NCBI GenBank assembly: GCA_050250815.1
Contig: JBFWNY010000003.1
Location: 109,302-173,301, forward strand
Reading direction: 5' to 3'
Length of the DNA: 64,000 bases
Source: JAEUMD01 sp050250815
GTDB lineage: Bacteria > Pseudomonadota > Alphaproteobacteria > Rhizobiales > Hyphomicrobiaceae
Shown one piece after another: positions 1 through 8,288 of the stretch. The notes beneath the pieces were generated by a model that ran no database searches, was not told where the DNA came from, and saw nothing but the letters and a program-made list of their open reading frames with translations. The position numbers and the translations under genes were made by a program. Each line of letters starts with the position of its first letter. The first letter of the stretch is position 1.

Positions 1-96
1 GAGCGCATGCCCCAGAAACGTGAACAGCGCACGCTGCATCCGACTTCCGGCGCCGTGCGGCGCTGCCACCGAGTTACGATAATCGTGGCCGGTCAT
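1..96 (-). CDS. Unknown protein, N-terminal fragment cut by window edge
   Basis: The ATG overlaps the ruvA stop in a TGATG arrangement, so translation is probably coupled to ruvA. Only the first 32 residues are visible; they begin MTGHDYRNSVAAP and become hydrophobic (ALFTFLGHAL) at the edge. ruvB is usually the gene after ruvA in proteobacteria, but these residues show none of the usual RuvB N-terminus (an LRP..L.DFIGQ-type stretch is expected by about residue 30). It may be a small membrane protein inserted between ruvA and ruvB. The function is unknown. Confidence 0.4.
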   Translation of the reverse strand, partial: MTGHDYRNSVAAPHGAGSRMQRALFTFLGHAL

Positions 97-728
97 CGCG
101 CCAGCTCCTTGAGGCCGCGTCGGATGAGCTTGGCGGTGTCGGCATCGCTGCCCAGCTCCTGCATGGCTGCGGCGACCGCCTGGCTCGCCTGCTGCGGGTT
201 GTAGCCCAGGTTGGTCAGCGCCGAGATCGCCTCGGCTGCCGCGAGTCCCTCGCTGCTCACCGTTGCCGTACTCGCAGCGCCGGCAATCTCGCCAGCCGTC
301 GGCTTGGCACCAAGCCCCGCCACGGCGAGTGCAGGCGCCTTGTCCTTCAACTCGGCGACGATGCGCTGCGCGAGCTTCTTGCCGACGCCCGGCGCCTGCT
401 CGACCGCAGCCCAATTACCCAGAGCGACCGCATTGCCCAGCTCCTGCGGCGACAGCACACCGAGCACCGAGAGCGCGACCTTGGACCCCACGCCCTGCAC
501 ATTCTGCAGCGTGCGGAACCAGCTACGCTCCACCTCGCTGGCGAAACCGTAGAGGCGGATGGCATCCTCACGGACGTGCGTATCGATGGTGAGGTCGAGG
601 TCCTGTCCGAGCTTCAGGTTGCGCAGCGTGCGCGCCGAGGCCTGCACCTCATAGCCGACACCGTTGACGTCGAGGATGAGGTGGCTTTCGCCGACCGCAT
701 CGACCTTGCCACGCAGCTTACCGATCAT
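93..728 (-). CDS. ruvA: Holliday junction branch migration subunit RuvA
   Basis: RuvA binds four-way DNA junctions as a tetramer and loads the RuvB helicase during recombinational repair. The 211-residue protein is of normal length. It starts MIGKLRGKVDAVGE (domain I, OB-like barrel) and carries the two helix-hairpin-helix motifs of domain II (VQGVGSKVAL and APGVGKKLAQRIV, roughly residues 78-125). A Gly/Ala-rich linker follows, then the C-terminal RuvB-contact domain (about 165-211, ALTNLGYNPQQASQAV). It lies 61 bases downstream of ruvC on the same strand. Confidence 0.97.
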   Translation of the reverse strand: MIGKLRGKVDAVGESHLILDVNGVGYEVQASARTLRNLKLGQDLDLTIDTHVREDAIRLYGFASEVERSWFRTLQNVQGVGSKVALSVLGVLSPQELGNAVALGNWAAVEQAPGVGKKLAQRIVAELKDKAPALAVAGLGAKPTAGEIAGAASTATVSSEGLAAAEAISALTNLGYNPQQASQAVAAAMQELGSDADTAKLIRRGLKELAR

Positions 729-789
729 CTTGACTCTCGCTGTTCTCCCTCGTCCCTCTCGTCACGTCGTGCCGAAAAGTACGAGATCA

Positions 790-1311
790 TCACCGCGCCT
801 TCGCCAGCGCCTTTGCCGCCAGGGCCTGGGCACCACGGTGATTGGCGTGGCAGATGGCAATTGCCAGCGCGTCCGCTTCATCGGCGCTCTCGACTTTCGC
901 CTTGGGCAGCAGGAAACCGATCATGGCCTTGATCTGGTGCTTCTCGGCATGGCCGGCGCCGACCACCGTCTTCTTGACGAGGTTGGGTGGATATTCGGCG
1001 ACCTTCAGCCCCTTCATCGCGGGCGCGAGCAGTGCCATGCCGCGCGCCTGACCGAGCTTCAGCGTAGCGCGCGCGTTCTCGTTGACGAACGTCTCTTCCA
1101 CCGCCGCCTCGCGCGGCCTGTACGACGCGATGACGCCGCTGATGCCCTCGAACAGCTCACGCAGCCGATAGGCCAGTGCTTCGTCGGCAGGCACGATCAG
1201 AGCACCGCTGGCGACGTAGACGAGCCGCACGCCGTCGGTCTCGATGATGCCCCAACCCGTGCACCTGAGACCCGGGTCGATGCCGATGATGCGAATCAGT
1301 TCCCCCTGCAT
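790..1311 (-). CDS. ruvC: Crossover junction endodeoxyribonuclease RuvC
   Basis: RuvC resolves Holliday junctions by paired nicks. From the ATG at 1311 the protein is 173 residues, the family length; the reading frame extends further upstream but that part is not conserved in type. The four acidic catalytic positions can be placed: Asp in IIGIDPG, Glu in AVEETFV, and two Asp in the C-terminal SADEADALAIAI segment. It is transcribed just ahead of ruvA, the usual resolvasome arrangement. Confidence 0.96.
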   Translation of the reverse strand: MQGELIRIIGIDPGLRCTGWGIIETDGVRLVYVASGALIVPADEALAYRLRELFEGISGVIASYRPREAAVEETFVNENARATLKLGQARGMALLAPAMKGLKVAEYPPNLVKKTVVGAGHAEKHQIKAMIGFLLPKAKVESADEADALAIAICHANHRGAQALAAKALAKAR

Positions 1312-1401
1312 GAGCCAGCAATAGCACGGCCCCGCTCCGCGAAGTTGCAGAAGCGGAGCCGCGGTCATTGGGCAGAGGCGGCGCCCGCGTGGGCAGCGCC
1401 G

Positions 1402-1527
1402 TCACTGCAGCGGCAGCACGGGACCGAGCGGACCTGCCACCAGGACGGAGAGAGAGGCGAACGAAGCCAGCACGAGTGCCAGCTCCGCCGCCGGCACGGG
1501 CAAATGCCCGGCGAGCAGCTTGAACAT
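1402..1527 (-). CDS. Possible 41-residue single-helix membrane protein
   Basis: A short frame between ilvA and ruvC on their strand. It starts ATG with a GGAG eight bases upstream. It encodes MFKLLAGHLPVPAAE followed by one continuous hydrophobic stretch (LALVLASFASLSVLVAG) and a Pro/Leu tail. Length and composition fit a one-pass small membrane protein, but no family is recognised and a chance frame in GC-rich DNA cannot be excluded. Confidence 0.35.
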   Translation of the reverse strand: MFKLLAGHLPVPAAELALVLASFASLSVLVAGPLGPVLPLQ

Positions 1528-1609
1528 GTGGATCACTCCAGCAGGGGTTTCACTGGAGCCATAGTCGCCGCCCGGACCAATTCCGTTCAACCGTCGCCCG
1601 ATATGACGC

Positions 1610-2950
1610 CTAGCGCGACAGGGCCGCGCCCTTGACCTCGACGGCGTAGCCCGCGCGCTCCAGCGCCTCGACAACACGCTTCAGGTGCTCGCGATCGCGC
1701 GTCTCGATGACGACGTGCAGCTCCGCACCCTTGGCCGGCAGCACCGTGAAGACGCGCTGGTGGTAGACCTCCACGATATTGGCGCCCTCCCCGCCAATCA
1801 CCGTGGAAACGCGCGCCAACTGGCCCGGACGGTCGGGGATGTCGATCGACAACTGTGACAGGCGCCCGTCGCGGGCGAGACCGCGGGTGAGCACACTCGC
1901 CAGGAGGCGCATGTCGATGTTGCCACCGCACAGCACGAGGCCGACGCGCTCGCCCTTGAAGCGCTGCGGGTCCGCCATGACGGCGGCAAGTCCCGCCGCG
2001 CCTGCCCCTTCGACCACGGTCTTCTCTATCGCCAGCAGAAGCGACAGCGCCCGCTCGATGTCGCTTTCCGCCACCAGCACGATGTCGTCGACGAACTCGC
2101 GCACGTGGCGGCGGGTGATGTGCCCCGGCTCCTTCACCGCGATGCCCTCCGCCAGGCTGTCACCGCGCATGGGCAGGCTCGCGCTCTTGACCACGTTGTA
2201 CATCGAGGGATAGAGCGCCGCCTGCACGCCGATGATGCGGATCGTCGGCTTCAGCGCCTTGGCGGCCACCGCCATGCCGGAGATGAGGCCGCCACCGCCG
2301 ATGGGCACGACCAGCGTGTCGAGATCGGGCCTGGCACTCAGCATCTCGAGTGCGATCGTACCCTGTCCTGCGATCACCAGGGGATCGTCGTAGGGATGCA
2401 CCATCGTCAGCTTGCGCTCGGCGGAAAGCCGTAAGGCGCAGGCCGCCGCCTCGTCGAGGCTCGGCCCTTCGAGAACGACTTCCGCGCCGAGCTGGCGCGT
2501 GTTCTCAACCTTCACCGTGGGCGTCGTCTCCGGCATGACCACGGTCGCGGGAATGCCCAGCCTGCCGGCGTGATAAGCGACGCCCTGAGCATGGTTGCCG
2601 GCCGACATGGTGATGACGCCGCGCTTGCGCTCATGCGTGTCGAGAGCCTCGAGGCGCACGAGCGCGCCACGCTCCTTGAACGAGCCGGTGAACTGAAGGT
2701 TCTCGAACTTGAGCCACAGCTCGGCTCCCAGCAGTCCCGACAGCGTACGGCTCATGTCGAAGTCGGTCGCAACCACGTGCCCGTCCACGACCCTGGCCGC
2801 AGCCTCGACATCGGCCAGCGTCACCAGCGGCGGTACAGCAGTGTCATGGCTGACACCGGCTGCCCGGGGATCGGCCTGACGATCGACCTTCGCCTTGGTT
2901 GTGCCCGTGGTGGCTTTCGCGCCCGATCGCGCCCGTGACCGCCGTTCCAT
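1610..2950 (-). CDS. ilvA: Threonine ammonia-lyase with C-terminal ACT domain
   Basis: A PLP enzyme deaminating threonine (or serine) to 2-oxobutyrate, feeding isoleucine synthesis or threonine breakdown. The fold-II PLP domain includes the Schiff-base lysine in TGSFKERGA, the SAGNHAQG phosphate-binding region and the glycine loop PIGGGGLISG. A single ACT domain follows at the C-terminus (from about LSIDIPDRPGQLARV), as in the shorter TdcB-like class rather than the long biosynthetic IlvA with two ACT-like domains. The start is set at 2950 because GAGGAG lies five bases upstream; the ATG at 2953 is also possible. A basic, low-complexity N-terminus of about 40 residues precedes the enzyme domain. 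Confidence 0.9.
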   Translation of the reverse strand: MERRSRARSGAKATTGTTKAKVDRQADPRAAGVSHDTAVPPLVTLADVEAAARVVDGHVVATDFDMSRTLSGLLGAELWLKFENLQFTGSFKERGALVRLEALDTHERKRGVITMSAGNHAQGVAYHAGRLGIPATVVMPETTPTVKVENTRQLGAEVVLEGPSLDEAAACALRLSAERKLTMVHPYDDPLVIAGQGTIALEMLSARPDLDTLVVPIGGGGLISGMAVAAKALKPTIRIIGVQAALYPSMYNVVKSASLPMRGDSLAEGIAVKEPGHITRRHVREFVDDIVLVAESDIERALSLLLAIEKTVVEGAGAAGLAAVMADPQRFKGERVGLVLCGGNIDMRLLASVLTRGLARDGRLSQLSIDIPDRPGQLARVSTVIGGEGANIVEVYHQRVFTVLPAKGAELHVVIETRDREHLKRVVEALERAGYAVEVKGAALSR

Positions 2951-3142
2951 CATATCTCCTCGACGCATCCCGCCGCGCAGCGCTCCGCGCCTTCCGGGCG
3001 ATCGCGCCGACCCGATGCACGGACCGAATTTCATGGCATACCAAGCCTGTCTTCAGTAAGACACCACCAAGGTGCGCCATGTGGTCCCTGTGTCGCAGGG
3101 GACGAGCGGGACGCAAGCGAACGAGCGGGAGGAGTGAGCGAG

Positions 3143-4030
3143 ATGGCGAAGGTAGCGTGGATCGGGCTCGGCGTGATGGGGTACCCGATGGCGGGTCACA
3201 TCCTCAAGAAGGGGGGCCACGATCTCACCGTCTACAATCGCTCCGCCGCCAAGGCCGAAAAATGGGTCGCCGAGCATGGCGCGGGCCGCGCCGCGCCCAC
3301 ACCCGCAGCCGCCGCTGACGGCGCCGATTTCGTGTTCTGCTGCGTCGGCAATGACGACGACCTGCGGGCCGTGACCACGGGCAAGGACGGCGCATTCGCA
3401 GCCATACGCAAGGGCGCGATCTTCATCGACAACACGACGGCCTCCGCCAACGTCGCCCGCGAGCTCTATGCGGCGGCTGGCACGGGTGGTTTTGGCTTTC
3501 TCGATGCGCCTGTGTCGGGCGGGCAGGCGGGCGCCGAAAACGGCATGCTGACGGTGATGGTGGGGGGTGACGCCGACGTGTTCGAGCGCGCCAAGCCCGT
3601 CATCGCACACTACGCGCGCATGGTGAACCGGATCGGTGAGGCCGGCGCCGGTCAGCTCACCAAGATGGTCAACCAGATCTGCATTGCGGGCCTCGTGCAG
3701 GGCCTCGCCGAGGGGCTGCACATGGCCAAGAGGGCGGGCCTCGACGTGCCCGCCGTCATGGACACCATCTCCAAAGGCGCCGCGCAGTCCTGGCAGATGG
3801 AGAACCGCTGGACGACGATGGTGGACGGCAAGTTCGACTACGGATTCGCGGTCGACTGGATGCGCAAGGACCTTTCGATCTGCCTCGACGAGGCGCGCCG
3901 CAACGGCGCGAGCCTGCCGGTGACGGCGCTCGTCGATCAGTTCTATTCTGAGGTTCAATGCATGGGTGGCAAACGCTGGGATACGTCGAGCCTAATTGCC
4001 CGGCTTGAAGCCGCCGGCAAGAAGGCTTGA
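3143..4030 (+). CDS. NAD(P)-dependent beta-hydroxyacid dehydrogenase (HIBADH/GlxR family)
   Basis: It has the Rossmann motif GLGVMGYPMAGHIL at the N-terminus, the substrate-binding DAPVSGGQAGAENG, and the catalytic lysine in GQLTKMVNQI, the signature set of 3-hydroxyisobutyrate / tartronate-semialdehyde reductases. The ATG at 3143 has GGGAGGAG eight bases upstream; an in-frame GTG at 3134 sits directly on that site and is less likely. The next two genes follow within 4 and 13 bases, so this heads a three-gene operon. Together with the hydroxypyruvate reductase-like third gene it suggests glyoxylate/glycerate-type hydroxyacid metabolism, but the substrate is not fixed by the sequence. Confidence 0.88.
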   Translation: MAKVAWIGLGVMGYPMAGHILKKGGHDLTVYNRSAAKAEKWVAEHGAGRAAPTPAAAADGADFVFCCVGNDDDLRAVTTGKDGAFAAIRKGAIFIDNTTASANVARELYAAAGTGGFGFLDAPVSGGQAGAENGMLTVMVGGDADVFERAKPVIAHYARMVNRIGEAGAGQLTKMVNQICIAGLVQGLAEGLHMAKRAGLDVPAVMDTISKGAAQSWQMENRWTTMVDGKFDYGFAVDWMRKDLSICLDEARRNGASLPVTALVDQFYSEVQCMGGKRWDTSSLIARLEAAGKKA

Positions 4031-4033
4031 TTC

Positions 4034-4474
4034 ATGGCCGCGGAAAGCCGCGCCGATCCCGGCGCACTGATTGCGGCGATGGCCCGGGTCAATCCCGTCT
4101 TCAAACATCTGGGCATTGAGGTCGATCTGGCCGAGCCCGGCCATGCGCGCTTCGCCATGGTGGTGCGACCCGACCTCGTCAACACCTTCGGCGTCGGCCA
4201 CGGCGGTGTCGTCTTCACGCTCGCCGACATGGCCTTCGGCTTCACCTGCAATGCGAGTGGGGAGCGGGCGATGACGGCGAGCGCCGCCATCGACTACCTC
4301 GCGCCTGCACCTGCCGGCGCCCGCATCGTGGCCGACGCGCGCGAGGTCGCGCGGCAGGGCCGCAACGTCTTCTATGACGTGATCGTTTCGGTGGAAGGCG
4401 GCGAGGAGATCGCGATCGTCCGCGGCCGCATGCGTCTGCTGGGCGGGCCGGTGTTTCCCGAAACGGCGAGCTGA
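4034..4474 (+). CDS. paaI: PaaI-family hotdog thioesterase
   Basis: A 146-residue single hotdog domain. The PaaI-type active-site segment is present (GVGHGGVVFTLADMAFGF, about residues 53-70), with the conserved HGG and the acidic residue in LADMAF. PaaI enzymes hydrolyse hydroxyphenylacetyl-CoA and related acyl-CoAs, which frees CoA from dead-end thioesters. It is separated from the preceding dehydrogenase by three bases, suggesting translational coupling, since no separate ribosome site is obvious. No other phenylacetate genes are in the window, so the natural substrate is open. Confidence 0.85.
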   Translation: MAAESRADPGALIAAMARVNPVFKHLGIEVDLAEPGHARFAMVVRPDLVNTFGVGHGGVVFTLADMAFGFTCNASGERAMTASAAIDYLAPAPAGARIVADAREVARQGRNVFYDVIVSVEGGEEIAIVRGRMRLLGGPVFPETAS

Positions 4475-4487
4475 GGAGGGCATGCCA

Positions 4488-5453
4488 ATGGCTGCAAAGC
4501 CCGTGTTGTGGATCACACGCAAGCTGTCAGCGGCGACGGAGGCGCGAGCGGCGCGCGACTACGAGGTGCGGCTCAATCCCGAAGACCGCGTATTCTCGCC
4601 GGACGATCTCGTCGCCGGCAGCGCGGAGGTGGACGCAATCCTGCCGTGCCATTCGGAGATCTTCTCGAAGGACGTCGCGGCACGCCTGTCGCCGCGCGTG
4701 AAGATCATCGCCAACCATTCGGTGGGCGTGGACCACTGTGACCTCGAGGCGCTGAAGGCGCGCGGCATCGCCGTCACCAACACGCCCGACGTGCTGTCGG
4801 AGGCGACCGCCGAGATCGCACTGCTTCTGATGCTTGGCGCGGCGCGGCGTGCGAGCGAAGGCGACCGGCTCGTGCGCAGCGGCGACTGGGTTTCGTGGAG
4901 CCCGTCGTTTATGGTGGGCGTCCAAAGCACGGGCAAACGGCTCGGTATCGTGGGGATGGGCCGCGTCGGCCTCGCAGTCCGCCGTATCGTGTCGGGGCTG
5001 GGGATGGAGGTGCACTACACCAACCGCCGCCGGCTGCCACCCGAGGCCGAGCAAGGCGCGATCCATCACGCGAGCGTCGAGGACCTGCTGCCCAACGTCG
5101 ACATCGTCACGCTGCATTGCCCATCGACGCCGGAGACACGCGGCCTCATGGATGCGCGGCGATTGGGCCTGATGCGGCCTGGCGCGATCCTGGTCAACAC
5201 CGCGCGCGGTGTTCTCATCGACGAGGACGCACTCGTGGCGGCATTACGGGGCGGCCACCTGTTCGCAGCCGGCCTCGACGTGTTTCGTACCGAGCCCGGC
5301 GGCAATCCGGAGCTCGCCGCGCTCGACAGCGTCTTCCTGCTGCCGCACATCGGATCGGCAACGCGCGAGACGCGCGACGCCATGGGCTTCCGCGCCCTCG
5401 ACAACCTCGATGCGTTCTTCGCCGGCCGCTCGCCGCGCGACCGGCTGGTGTGA
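4488..5453 (+). CDS. D-2-hydroxyacid dehydrogenase (D-glycerate / hydroxypyruvate reductase-like)
   Basis: Probably reduces glyoxylate or hydroxypyruvate with NAD(P)H. The nucleotide-binding GMGRVGLAV and the catalytic Arg (NTARGVLID), Glu (FRTEPGGN) and His (LPHIGSAT) are all present, in a protein of about 321 residues as usual for this family. GGAGG lies eight bases before the ATG at 4488 and only two before the ATG at 4482, so the second start is preferred. Last gene of the short operon with a beta-hydroxyacid dehydrogenase and PaaI thioesterase; it runs convergently into trhO with only seven bases between. Confidence 0.9.
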   Translation: MAAKPVLWITRKLSAATEARAARDYEVRLNPEDRVFSPDDLVAGSAEVDAILPCHSEIFSKDVAARLSPRVKIIANHSVGVDHCDLEALKARGIAVTNTPDVLSEATAEIALLLMLGAARRASEGDRLVRSGDWVSWSPSFMVGVQSTGKRLGIVGMGRVGLAVRRIVSGLGMEVHYTNRRRLPPEAEQGAIHHASVEDLLPNVDIVTLHCPSTPETRGLMDARRLGLMRPGAILVNTARGVLIDEDALVAALRGGHLFAAGLDVFRTEPGGNPELAALDSVFLLPHIGSATRETRDAMGFRALDNLDAFFAGRSPRDRLV

Positions 5454-5460
5454 ACACTTA

Positions 5461-6414
5461 TCATCGCGACATTTGCACCTGAGCACAGTGCTCGCATGGG
5501 GTTTGACGGTACCCGCCTCCGGCCGCGCCAGCCTCGGTAGCACCCGGTTCGAGCGGGAATGGCCGCCCGCAACTGCGGCACAGACTGAACGGCTGCTGCT
5601 CCAGGCCGTGGCCGACCGCGACGCGCTCGTCGAACACGAAGCATGCGCCGCGCCACAGACTCTCGGCCTCGGCAACTTCGGCGAGGTAGCGCAAGATGCC
5701 GCCGTCCAAGTGGTATACGTCGTCGAAGCCCAGCGACCTCACATAGGCCGTCGCCTTCTCACAGCGGATACCGCCGGTGCAGAACATGGCGATGCGTTCC
5801 GGCTTCGGCCCTGTACGCAACCGTGCCTCGATCCAAGCCGGAAACTCGCGGAAACTGTGTGTGCTCGGATCCGCAGCTCCCGCGAAGGTGCCGATCGCCA
5901 CCTCGTAGGCATTGCGTGTGTCTATGACGAGCGTGCCGGGCGCGCGGATCAGATCGTTCCAATCGCCGGGCGCCACGTAGATGCCCGCCGCGATGGCGGG
6001 ATCGATGCCCTCCACGCCCATGGTTACAATCTCGGGCTTGAGGCGGGCTTTCAACCGCCCGAATGGCATCTCCGCGGCCCAGGAGAATTTCACCGACAGG
6101 CCCGCGAACCCCGGCATCGCGCGAATGAGGGCCAGCAGCGCGGCGACCGCAACCGGACGGCCTGCCACCGTACCGTTGATGCCCTCCTGAGCCAGGATGA
6201 GCGTGCCCCGGATACCCAATGTATCCGCCGCCGCCTGGAGGCGCCCGAGTACGACTCCAGGGTCGGCAATGGCAGCAAAACGATAGAGCGCGGCAACCAG
6301 CACCGAGCGCGAGCCGCACGCAGCGATCGAGTTCGGTTTCGGATCAGGCAACGGGCTCACGCCGCGCCCTGCCTGTTCATAGTAGGTGATGACCGTTCGG
6401 GAGGCGCTGGACAT
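5461..6414 (-). CDS. trhO: tRNA uridine(34) hydroxylase TrhO (YceA/rhodanese type)
   Basis: TrhO uses oxygen to hydroxylate U34 at the wobble position in the cmo5U/mo5U pathway. The 317-residue protein has the N-terminal acylphosphatase-like domain (FAAIADPG ... RGTLILAQEGINGTV), then a rhodanese domain with the active-site loop FCTGGIRCEKA (Cys about residue 221). A C-terminal zinc-type region with two Cys pairs follows (CRSCG and CEHC). Layout and length fit the TrhO/YceA family well. Confidence 0.92.
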   Translation of the reverse strand: MSSASRTVITYYEQAGRGVSPLPDPKPNSIAACGSRSVLVAALYRFAAIADPGVVLGRLQAAADTLGIRGTLILAQEGINGTVAGRPVAVAALLALIRAMPGFAGLSVKFSWAAEMPFGRLKARLKPEIVTMGVEGIDPAIAAGIYVAPGDWNDLIRAPGTLVIDTRNAYEVAIGTFAGAADPSTHSFREFPAWIEARLRTGPKPERIAMFCTGGIRCEKATAYVRSLGFDDVYHLDGGILRYLAEVAEAESLWRGACFVFDERVAVGHGLEQQPFSLCRSCGRPFPLEPGATEAGAAGGGYRQTPCEHCAQVQMSR

Positions 6415-6526
6415 GTGGCAATCATATCTCTTTCACACCTCGTGCGTACTCCGCCCCTTGACCCATCTTTTCAGCTCGGGCGAATCGCGGAATCGTCTTG
6501 GCGTTGCACAACTCTAGGAGAGAACC

Positions 6527-6613
6527 ATGGCAGCAGCGAAGAAGGCGGCTAAGAAGCCCGCCGCCAAGAAGGCCGCAGCGAAGAAACCCGCCGCGAAGTC
6601 GAAGAAGAAGTAA
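6527..6613 (+). CDS. 28-residue Lys/Ala/Pro-rich histone H1-like peptide
   Basis: A good ribosome site (TAGGAGAGAACC) precedes an ATG followed by a 28-codon frame ending TAA. The product is almost entirely Lys, Ala and Pro in repeats of the type AAKKP/AAKKAA, ending KSKKK. Such sequences resemble the C-terminal tails of bacterial histone H1-like proteins and would bind nucleic acid or other polyanions. A hairpin terminator follows 40 bases downstream, so the gene could be a complete transcription unit. The role is inferred from composition only. Confidence 0.6.
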   Translation: MAAAKKAAKKPAAKKAAAKKPAAKSKKK

Positions 6614-6653
6614 CTAACTCTGGTTTTGCCGTTCGGCCCTCCGGACGGCTGTC

Positions 6654-6680
6654 GACAGGCGCCCCCATCGGGCGCCTGTC
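6654..6680 (+). terminator. Hairpin terminator after the Lys/Ala-rich peptide gene
   Basis: GACAGGCGCC at 6654-6663 pairs perfectly with GGCGCCTGTC at 6671-6680, with one further C-G pair and a five-base loop. It is followed by TGCATTTCT, a weak T tract. It separates the peptide gene from the panD cluster. Confidence 0.65.
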
Positions 6681-6866
6681 TGCATTTCTGGCGACGTTCA
6701 GCGCCCGATTGCCGTCGCACGTCTGATCGGGGGCAACCGTCCGGCCGCTACCTGCCAAGGCAGACCTTGCCCACCCTGAAGGATAGCCACGATAACGCGT
6801 GGCCCGACCGGCGGCGATCTGCTAAGGCAGCGGCTCCAAAATTTGCCACAAGCGACGGAGACCCGC

Positions 6867-7277
6867 ATGCGCCGCGCCGAGACCGAGGCCCTGATCGTCC
6901 GCTACTATAATGCCTTCAACCGCGGCGACAGCGAAACCATGCTGGCGTGCCTGACCGAGGATGTCATCCACGACGTCAATCAGGGCGAGCGACGGGAGGG
7001 CCTCGACAAGTTTCGCGCCTTCAATGCGCGCATGGACCACCACTACAAGGAGAGGCTCGAGAACATCGTCGTGCTCGTCAACGGAGACGGCACGCGTGCC
7101 GCCGCCGAATTCAACGTCCACGGCACCTATCTCAACACGGATTCGGGCCTGCCCGACGCGAAGGGCCAGACCTACGTGCTGCCCGCAGGCACCTTCTTCG
7201 CCGTTCGCGACGGCAAGATCGCGCGCGTGACCACCTACTACAATCTGACCGACTGGATCACGCAGGTGGCGGGCTGA
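6867..7277 (+). CDS. SnoaL/NTF2-like protein (ketosteroid-isomerase-related)
   Basis: About 136 residues with the cone-like alpha+beta fold signature: an N-terminal helix (IVRYYNAFNRGDSETMLACL), the TEDVIHDVNQG strand, and a C-terminal strand pair (YVLPAGTFFAVRDGKIARVTTYYN). The ATG at 6867 has GGAG six bases upstream; a TTG at 6843 extends the frame but lacks a site. The fold covers isomerases, hydrolases and binding proteins, so catalysis cannot be assigned. It is first in a tight four-gene run with panD, a GNAT and a carbon-nitrogen hydrolase. Confidence 0.8.
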   Translation: MRRAETEALIVRYYNAFNRGDSETMLACLTEDVIHDVNQGERREGLDKFRAFNARMDHHYKERLENIVVLVNGDGTRAAAEFNVHGTYLNTDSGLPDAKGQTYVLPAGTFFAVRDGKIARVTTYYNLTDWITQVAG

Positions 7278-7339
7278 GCGGCCAACCGCCTCCGGGCAAT
7301 CGAACGCCAATGCCTCCGAGACAGCGCCGGGAGACCGCC

Positions 7340-7699
7340 ATGCTCGTGACCATGCTGAAATGCAAGCTGCACCGTGCAACGGTCACCGAATGCGACTTGC
7401 ACTACGAGGGCTCGATCTCGATCGATCAGAAGCTCATCGAGGCGGCCGGGCTCATCGTCAACGAGCGTGTCGAGATCTACAACATCGACAACGGCGAGCG
7501 CTTTGCCACCTACGTCATCGAGGGCAAGCGTGGCAGCGGCATCATCGGTCTCAATGGCGCGGCGGCGCGCAAGGCTTGCGTCGGCGACAAGATCATCATC
7601 TGTGCCTACGCCCAGATGGAAGACGCGGAGGCCCAAGGCCACGTGCCCAAGATCGTCCTGTGCGGCGCCAAGAACCGCATCGAGAAGGCGAAGTCGTGA
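7340..7699 (+). CDS. panD: Aspartate 1-decarboxylase PanD proenzyme
   Basis: PanD makes beta-alanine for pantothenate/CoA from aspartate. It cleaves itself between Gly24 and Ser25 to form a pyruvoyl group. With the ATG at 7340 (GGGAG upstream) the numbering matches canonical PanD exactly: Lys9, His11, Tyr22, Gly24-Ser25 (YEGSISID), Arg54, Thr57, Tyr58 and Asn72 (GLNGAAAR). The 119-residue length is normal. The stop overlaps the GNAT start by one base. The co-transcribed GNAT is notable because enterobacterial PanD needs a GNAT (PanZ/PanM) for cleavage. Confidence 0.93.
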   Translation: MLVTMLKCKLHRATVTECDLHYEGSISIDQKLIEAAGLIVNERVEIYNIDNGERFATYVIEGKRGSGIIGLNGAAARKACVGDKIIICAYAQMEDAEAQGHVPKIVLCGAKNRIEKAKS

Positions 7700-8286
7700 T
7701 GCTTGAAACCGCATCTCTCACTGGCGACGCCCTGCAGGCCGTGCTGCCCGACCTCGCCCGCCTGCGCATGATCGTGTTCCGTGACTGGCCCTATCTCTAC
7801 GACGGCTCGCTCGCCTACGAGCAGGAGTATCTGGCCAAGTTTGCCGCCGCGCCGGGTGCCGTGTGCATTGTGGCGCGCGACGGCGACGTCATCGTCGGCG
7901 CATCGACGGCCTGCCCGATGTCGCAGGCGGACGAGGAGTTCCGCGCGCCGTTCCTCGCCAAGGGCTACGACATCAGGGAAGTCTTCTATTGCGGTGAAAG
8001 CGTGCTGCTGCCCGGCCATCGCGGCGGCGGCGTCGGACACGCGTTCTTCGACGGTCGCGAGGCGCATGCCTACAAACTCGGTGGCTTCCGCTATTCGACC
8101 TTCTGCCGCGTCGTCCGCCCTGACGATCATCCGCTGAAGCCGGCCGACTACCGCCCGCTCGACGGCTTCTGGCGCAAGCGCGGCTATGCGCCCGTTGACG
8201 GCCTCGTCGCGCACTTCTCCTGGAAAGACGTCGATCGCGACGAGGAAACCGTGAAGGCCCTGCAATTCTGGATGCGGGAGCTGTAG
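7699..8286 (+). CDS. GNAT-family acetyltransferase
   Basis: A 195-residue protein starting in a TGATG overlap with panD. It has the GNAT layout: an N-terminal helix and strand region, then the acetyl-CoA-binding strand and loop (GESVLLPGHRGGGVGHAFF, residues about 97-115), where the R/GxxGxG-type P-loop is GHRGGGVG. The C-terminus (DGFWRKRGYAPVDGL) is typical. The carbon-nitrogen hydrolase gene begins three bases after the stop. GNAT and nitrilase-superfamily domains also occur fused in other bacteria, which supports a shared pathway. The substrate is unknown. Confidence 0.85.
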   Translation: MLETASLTGDALQAVLPDLARLRMIVFRDWPYLYDGSLAYEQEYLAKFAAAPGAVCIVARDGDVIVGASTACPMSQADEEFRAPFLAKGYDIREVFYCGESVLLPGHRGGGVGHAFFDGREAHAYKLGGFRYSTFCRVVRPDDHPLKPADYRPLDGFWRKRGYAPVDGLVAHFSWKDVDRDEETVKALQFWMREL

Positions 8287-8288
8287 CG

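Noticed and set aside
6527..6613. The KA repeats as a CRISPR or tandem-repeat locus
   Set aside because: Repetition is at codon level within one short frame; no spacers.
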